Assembly (NCBI GenBank): GCA_029379385.1
Contig: CM055607.1
Coordinates: forward strand, 744,001 to 808,000
Length of the DNA stretch: 64,000 bases
Source of the DNA: Quillaja saponaria
Lineage: Eukaryota > Streptophyta > Magnoliopsida > Fabales > Quillajaceae
Direction: 5' to 3'
Below, piece after piece: positions 63,901 through 64,000 of the stretch. A model generated the notes under the pieces. The model worked only from the letters and a program-made list of their open reading frames with translations, did no database searches and was not told the origin of the DNA. A program made the position numbers and the translations under genes. Within the stretch, counting starts at the first letter, position 1. Each line of letters begins with the position of its first letter.

Positions 63901-64000
63901 ACGCACCTTCACCACACAAAACAAAACCTAGAAAATTCCCATGTCACAAAACGACGGTCACATGGGCAGAGTACTCGGCGGTATACTTAAAAAAGTGTGT
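60968..64000. repeat. Duplicate of GC1 upstream DNA (about 39.4-42.4 kb)
   Basis: Follows 38742 and 39448 onward, with the 720-bp unit present once instead of twice, and stays collinear to the window end. Short open frames in it have counterparts in the other copy but show no protein-like conservation. No gene is supported. Confidence 0.8.

Larger units (their letters stand above)
44018..64000. repeat. Segmental duplication, unit 2 (partial, continues past the window)
   Basis: Second direct copy of the block starting at 13801: dioxygenase remnant, RDR copy, intergenic DNA, GC1 tail, then DNA equivalent to 39.4-42.4 kb. It lacks about 9 kb of GC1 and has gained a 0.73-kb transposon. The last bases of the window (ggtatacttaaaaa then gtgtgt) match about 42400-42420, so the copy runs on to the right. 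Confidence 0.92.

Noticed and set aside
1..64000. CRISPR array, bacterial operon or phage-like system
   Set aside because: No regularly spaced repeats and no long contiguous bacterial-type genes; intron-rich gene structure and the gene families present are plant nuclear.

Overview
This window is nuclear DNA of a eudicot plant. It is AT-rich, its protein-coding genes are split by many short GT-AG introns, and miniature transposons lie in introns and gene remnants. Three gene families are recognisable with good confidence: an AT1G35190-type 2-oxoglutarate/Fe(II) dioxygenase, a gamma-clade RNA-dependent RNA polymerase (the RDR3/RDR4/RDR5 group, with its DFDGD motif), and the Golgi coiled-coil membrane protein golgin-84 (Golgin candidate 1, GC1). 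A small RING-H2 protein gene is also present. The species cannot be fixed from the sequence alone; a woody rosid is an impression, not a result.

Layout. 1-3209: the last codons of a dioxygenase copy and the five 3'-terminal exons of an RDR copy, cut off abruptly at 3209. 3210-13526: a gene-poor island. It holds a broken kelch-repeat gene interrupted by a MITE, a fragment resembling the tail of a Myb/SANT-like protein, an intact RING-H2 gene (8215-8580), a displaced duplicate of that gene's tail (11208-11276) and a tandem repeat of about 470 bp. 13527-16965: intact dioxygenase gene (11 exons, 342 aa). 17263-27917: the most complete RDR gene, on the minus strand and tail-to-tail with the dioxygenase. 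29337-38373: intact GC1 gene, minus strand (21 exons, 701 aa). 38374-44017: gene-free upstream DNA with a tandem repeat of about 720 bp.

44018-64000 is a second, direct copy of everything from 13801 rightward. In it the dioxygenase is a 5'-truncated, frameshifted pseudogene. The RDR copy is frameshifted just before its catalytic motif and carries a 0.73-kb DNA transposon in an intron. GC1 has been deleted except for its last two exons and a scrap of intron 1. The duplicate reaches the right window edge, where it matches about 42.4 kb.

How the parts relate. The window records repeated duplication of a dioxygenase-RDR-GC1 block followed by unequal decay: one intact dioxygenase, one intact GC1, one nearly intact RDR, and several RDR remnants. 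RDR proteins make double-stranded RNA, so RDR pseudogenes and an inverted repeat upstream of the RDR start are plausible sources of small RNAs against the locus itself; that is inference and can be tested with small-RNA data. No bacterial-type operon, CRISPR array or new multi-gene system was found. Comparisons with Arabidopsis families rest on remembered sequence patterns, not on a search.
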